From Ruminococcaceae bacterium UBA6434 (lineage in GTDB: Bacteria; Bacillota; Clostridia; Oscillospirales; Acutalibacteraceae), in the NCBI GenBank assembly GCA_002437245.1, contig DJOQ01000049.1:833-25312 (forward strand): a stretch of DNA of 24,480 bases. Direction: 5' to 3'. Under the pieces are notes generated by a model, which saw only the letters and a list, made by a program, of their open reading frames with translations, did not search any database and had not been told where the DNA came from. The position numbers and the translations under genes were made by a program. Below, piece after piece: positions 23,245 to 24,480 of this stretch (position 1 is its first letter; every line of letters starts with the position of its first letter).

Positions 23245-24480
23245 TTACGGTACATAGTCAAATTCAAGGTCATAAATCGAAACGGTGTCGCCCTCTTGAA
23301 TTCCCTGTTTTACCAGCTCGTCGATTATTCCGCTTGATTTAAGAACAGTTTGGAAATATTGAAGCGACGCGTAGTCGTCGAGGTCGGTTTTTGAAAGTAT
23401 CCTGTAAAGCCAATCCGCCTCAACAGAATATACGCCGTCGTTTATGGTGACCTTAAAGCCGTCGTTCTTTTTGCTTTCAAGTACCGAAAGCGGTATTTCC
23501 TCCGCCTCGTATTTCTTTACGGGCGGCAGGGTAGAGAGTTTTTCGGCAACCGCGTTTATGAGCTCTTTTGTGCCGTATTTTATCGGCGCAACTATTGGGA
23601 AGTAGGGCAGACCCTTTTTCTCAATGAAGCTCTTGAAATCCTCAAGCTGCTCGTCGGTTGCGAGATCTATTTTGTTTCCTGCCACTATCTGCGGACATTT
23701 GGCAAGCTCGGGATTGAATTTTACAAGCTCTTCGTTTATTTTTTCAAAATCCTCTTTCGGGTCTCTTCCCTCGCTGCCGGCAACGTCTACTACGTGAACC
23801 AGCATACGGCAACGCTCTATATGCTTTAAAAATTCGTGGCCGAGACCCACGCCGTCCGCGGCGCCTTCGATAAGACCCGGAATATCAGCCATTACAAAGC
23901 TCTGCTCGGGACCCATGGTAACAACGCCGAGAACGGGTATTATAGTTGTGAAGTGATAATCGCCTATAATTGGCTTTGCTTCGCTCACTACGGACAAAAG
24001 CGAGGATTTTCCGACATTCGGAAAGCCTATAAGACCGACGTCGGCTATAAGCTTCAGTTCAAGCGAAATATCCCATTCCTCGCCCGGAGCGCCGCTTTTT
24101 GCAAAGCGCGGAGTTTGACGGGTCGATGTGGCAAAATGAGAATTTCCCCATCCGCCTTTGCCGCCCTTTGCCGCTATAAACGGTTCGTCGGTTGACATAT
24201 CCGCCATAATTGTTCCGCTTGTCACTTCGCGTATTACCGTGCCGCGCGGAACACGTATTATAAGGTCCTGCCCCTTTTTGCCGTTTTGCCTTGCTCCTCT
24301 GCCGTCCTCGCCGCTCGGAGCTTTGTATTTTCTTTTATACCTGAAGTCAGACAGCGTCGCCAAGCTGTCGTCCACCTGAAAGACTATGTTGCCGCCTCTG
24401 CCGCCGTCGCCGCCGTCCGGACCGCCCGCCGCAACGTATTTTTCTCTGTGAAAAGCAACTGCACCGTTGCCGCCGTTGCC
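23245..24480 (-). CDS. obg: GTPase Obg (5' end outside the window)
   Basis: About 411 residues are visible and the frame stays open to the window edge, starting GNGGNGAVAFHREKYVAAGG. By comparison with the family only about a dozen N-terminal residues are missing; a GTG at 24375 is internal. The Gly-rich Obg domain (PDGGDGGRGGNI) is followed by the G domain with G1 GFPNVGKSS, switch region YHFTTIIPVLG, G3 ADIPGLIEG, G4 NKID, and the C-terminal OCT domain (from about FKVTINDGVYSVEADW to the end). Obg is an essential ribosome-associated GTPase acting in 50S maturation and the stringent and stress response. The gene is followed by comM on the same strand. Confidence 0.95.
   Translation of the reverse strand, partial: GNGGNGAVAFHREKYVAAGGPDGGDGGRGGNIVFQVDDSLATLSDFRYKRKYKAPSGEDGRGARQNGKKGQDLIIRVPRGTVIREVTSGTIMADMSTDEPFIAAKGGKGGWGNSHFATSTRQTPRFAKSGAPGEEWDISLELKLIADVGLIGFPNVGKSSLLSVVSEAKPIIGDYHFTTIIPVLGVVTMGPEQSFVMADIPGLIEGAADGVGLGHEFLKHIERCRMLVHVVDVAGSEGRDPKEDFEKINEELVKFNPELAKCPQIVAGNKIDLATDEQLEDFKSFIEKKGLPYFPIVAPIKYGTKELINAVAEKLSTLPPVKKYEAEEIPLSVLESKKNDGFKVTINDGVYSVEADWLYRILSKTDLDDYASLQYFQTVLKSSGIIDELVKQGIQEGDTVSIYDLEFDYVP

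Noticed and set aside
24373..24375. GTG as the start of obg
   Set aside because: The frame continues upstream with strongly conserved Obg-domain sequence (GNGAVAFHREKY, PDGGDGGRGG), so the true start lies outside the window.

Overview
The window reads as one stretch of a Firmicutes chromosome, probably a gut- or rumen-type member of Clostridia/Oscillospirales. The evidence is: strong AGGAGG-type ribosome sites, Gram-positive signal peptides, bacterial Ig-like surface proteins, a type I dockerin, an acetyl-CoA-type MetA, and an Obg-ComM pair. The taxonomic call is inference; no rRNA or other marker is present.

Positions 1-10310 are one long co-directional surface-protein operon, already running when the window opens (the 3' end of another gene lies at 1-95) and closed by a strong terminator at 10278-10309. 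In order it encodes a giant secreted protein of about 1749 residues, seven small secreted paralogs of 157-169 residues, and a Pro/Thr-stalk protein with a C-terminal membrane anchor. The main observation is that the giant protein ends in the same ~114-residue domain that makes up each mature small paralog (PA(D/E)...W core, second Trp, Y-x-x-TLTFT final strand). The layout (giant fusion, array of single-domain subunits, membrane-anchored stalk) suggests a cell-surface assembly such as a filament, coat or adhesive layer. I do not recognise a described system with this layout, and I see no sortase, LPXTG motif, usher or chaperone in the window.

Positions 10310-12610 hold two housekeeping genes: metA, whose active-site residues predict acetyl-CoA use, with a good sigma-A promoter; and prfB (RF2), uninterrupted and lacking the usual programmed frameshift. 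They end in a 19-bp terminator hairpin. Positions 12660-17824 hold a second giant secreted protein (1675 residues) made of Ig-like and related repeats and ending in a two-hand type I dockerin.

Positions 17850-24480 contain a DUF2804 gene on the minus strand; a divergent pair on the plus strand (a lipoyl-less E2-type acyltransferase with a very long charged Lys/Glu/Ala tail, then a sugar-nucleotidyltransferase-like protein); and, converging on them from the minus strand, obg (5' end outside the window) and comM/yifB. Convergent gene pairs share bidirectional terminators at 17788-17824 and 21637-21669. No tRNA, rRNA, CRISPR, insertion sequence or phage gene was seen. No gap between genes exceeds about 230 bases.
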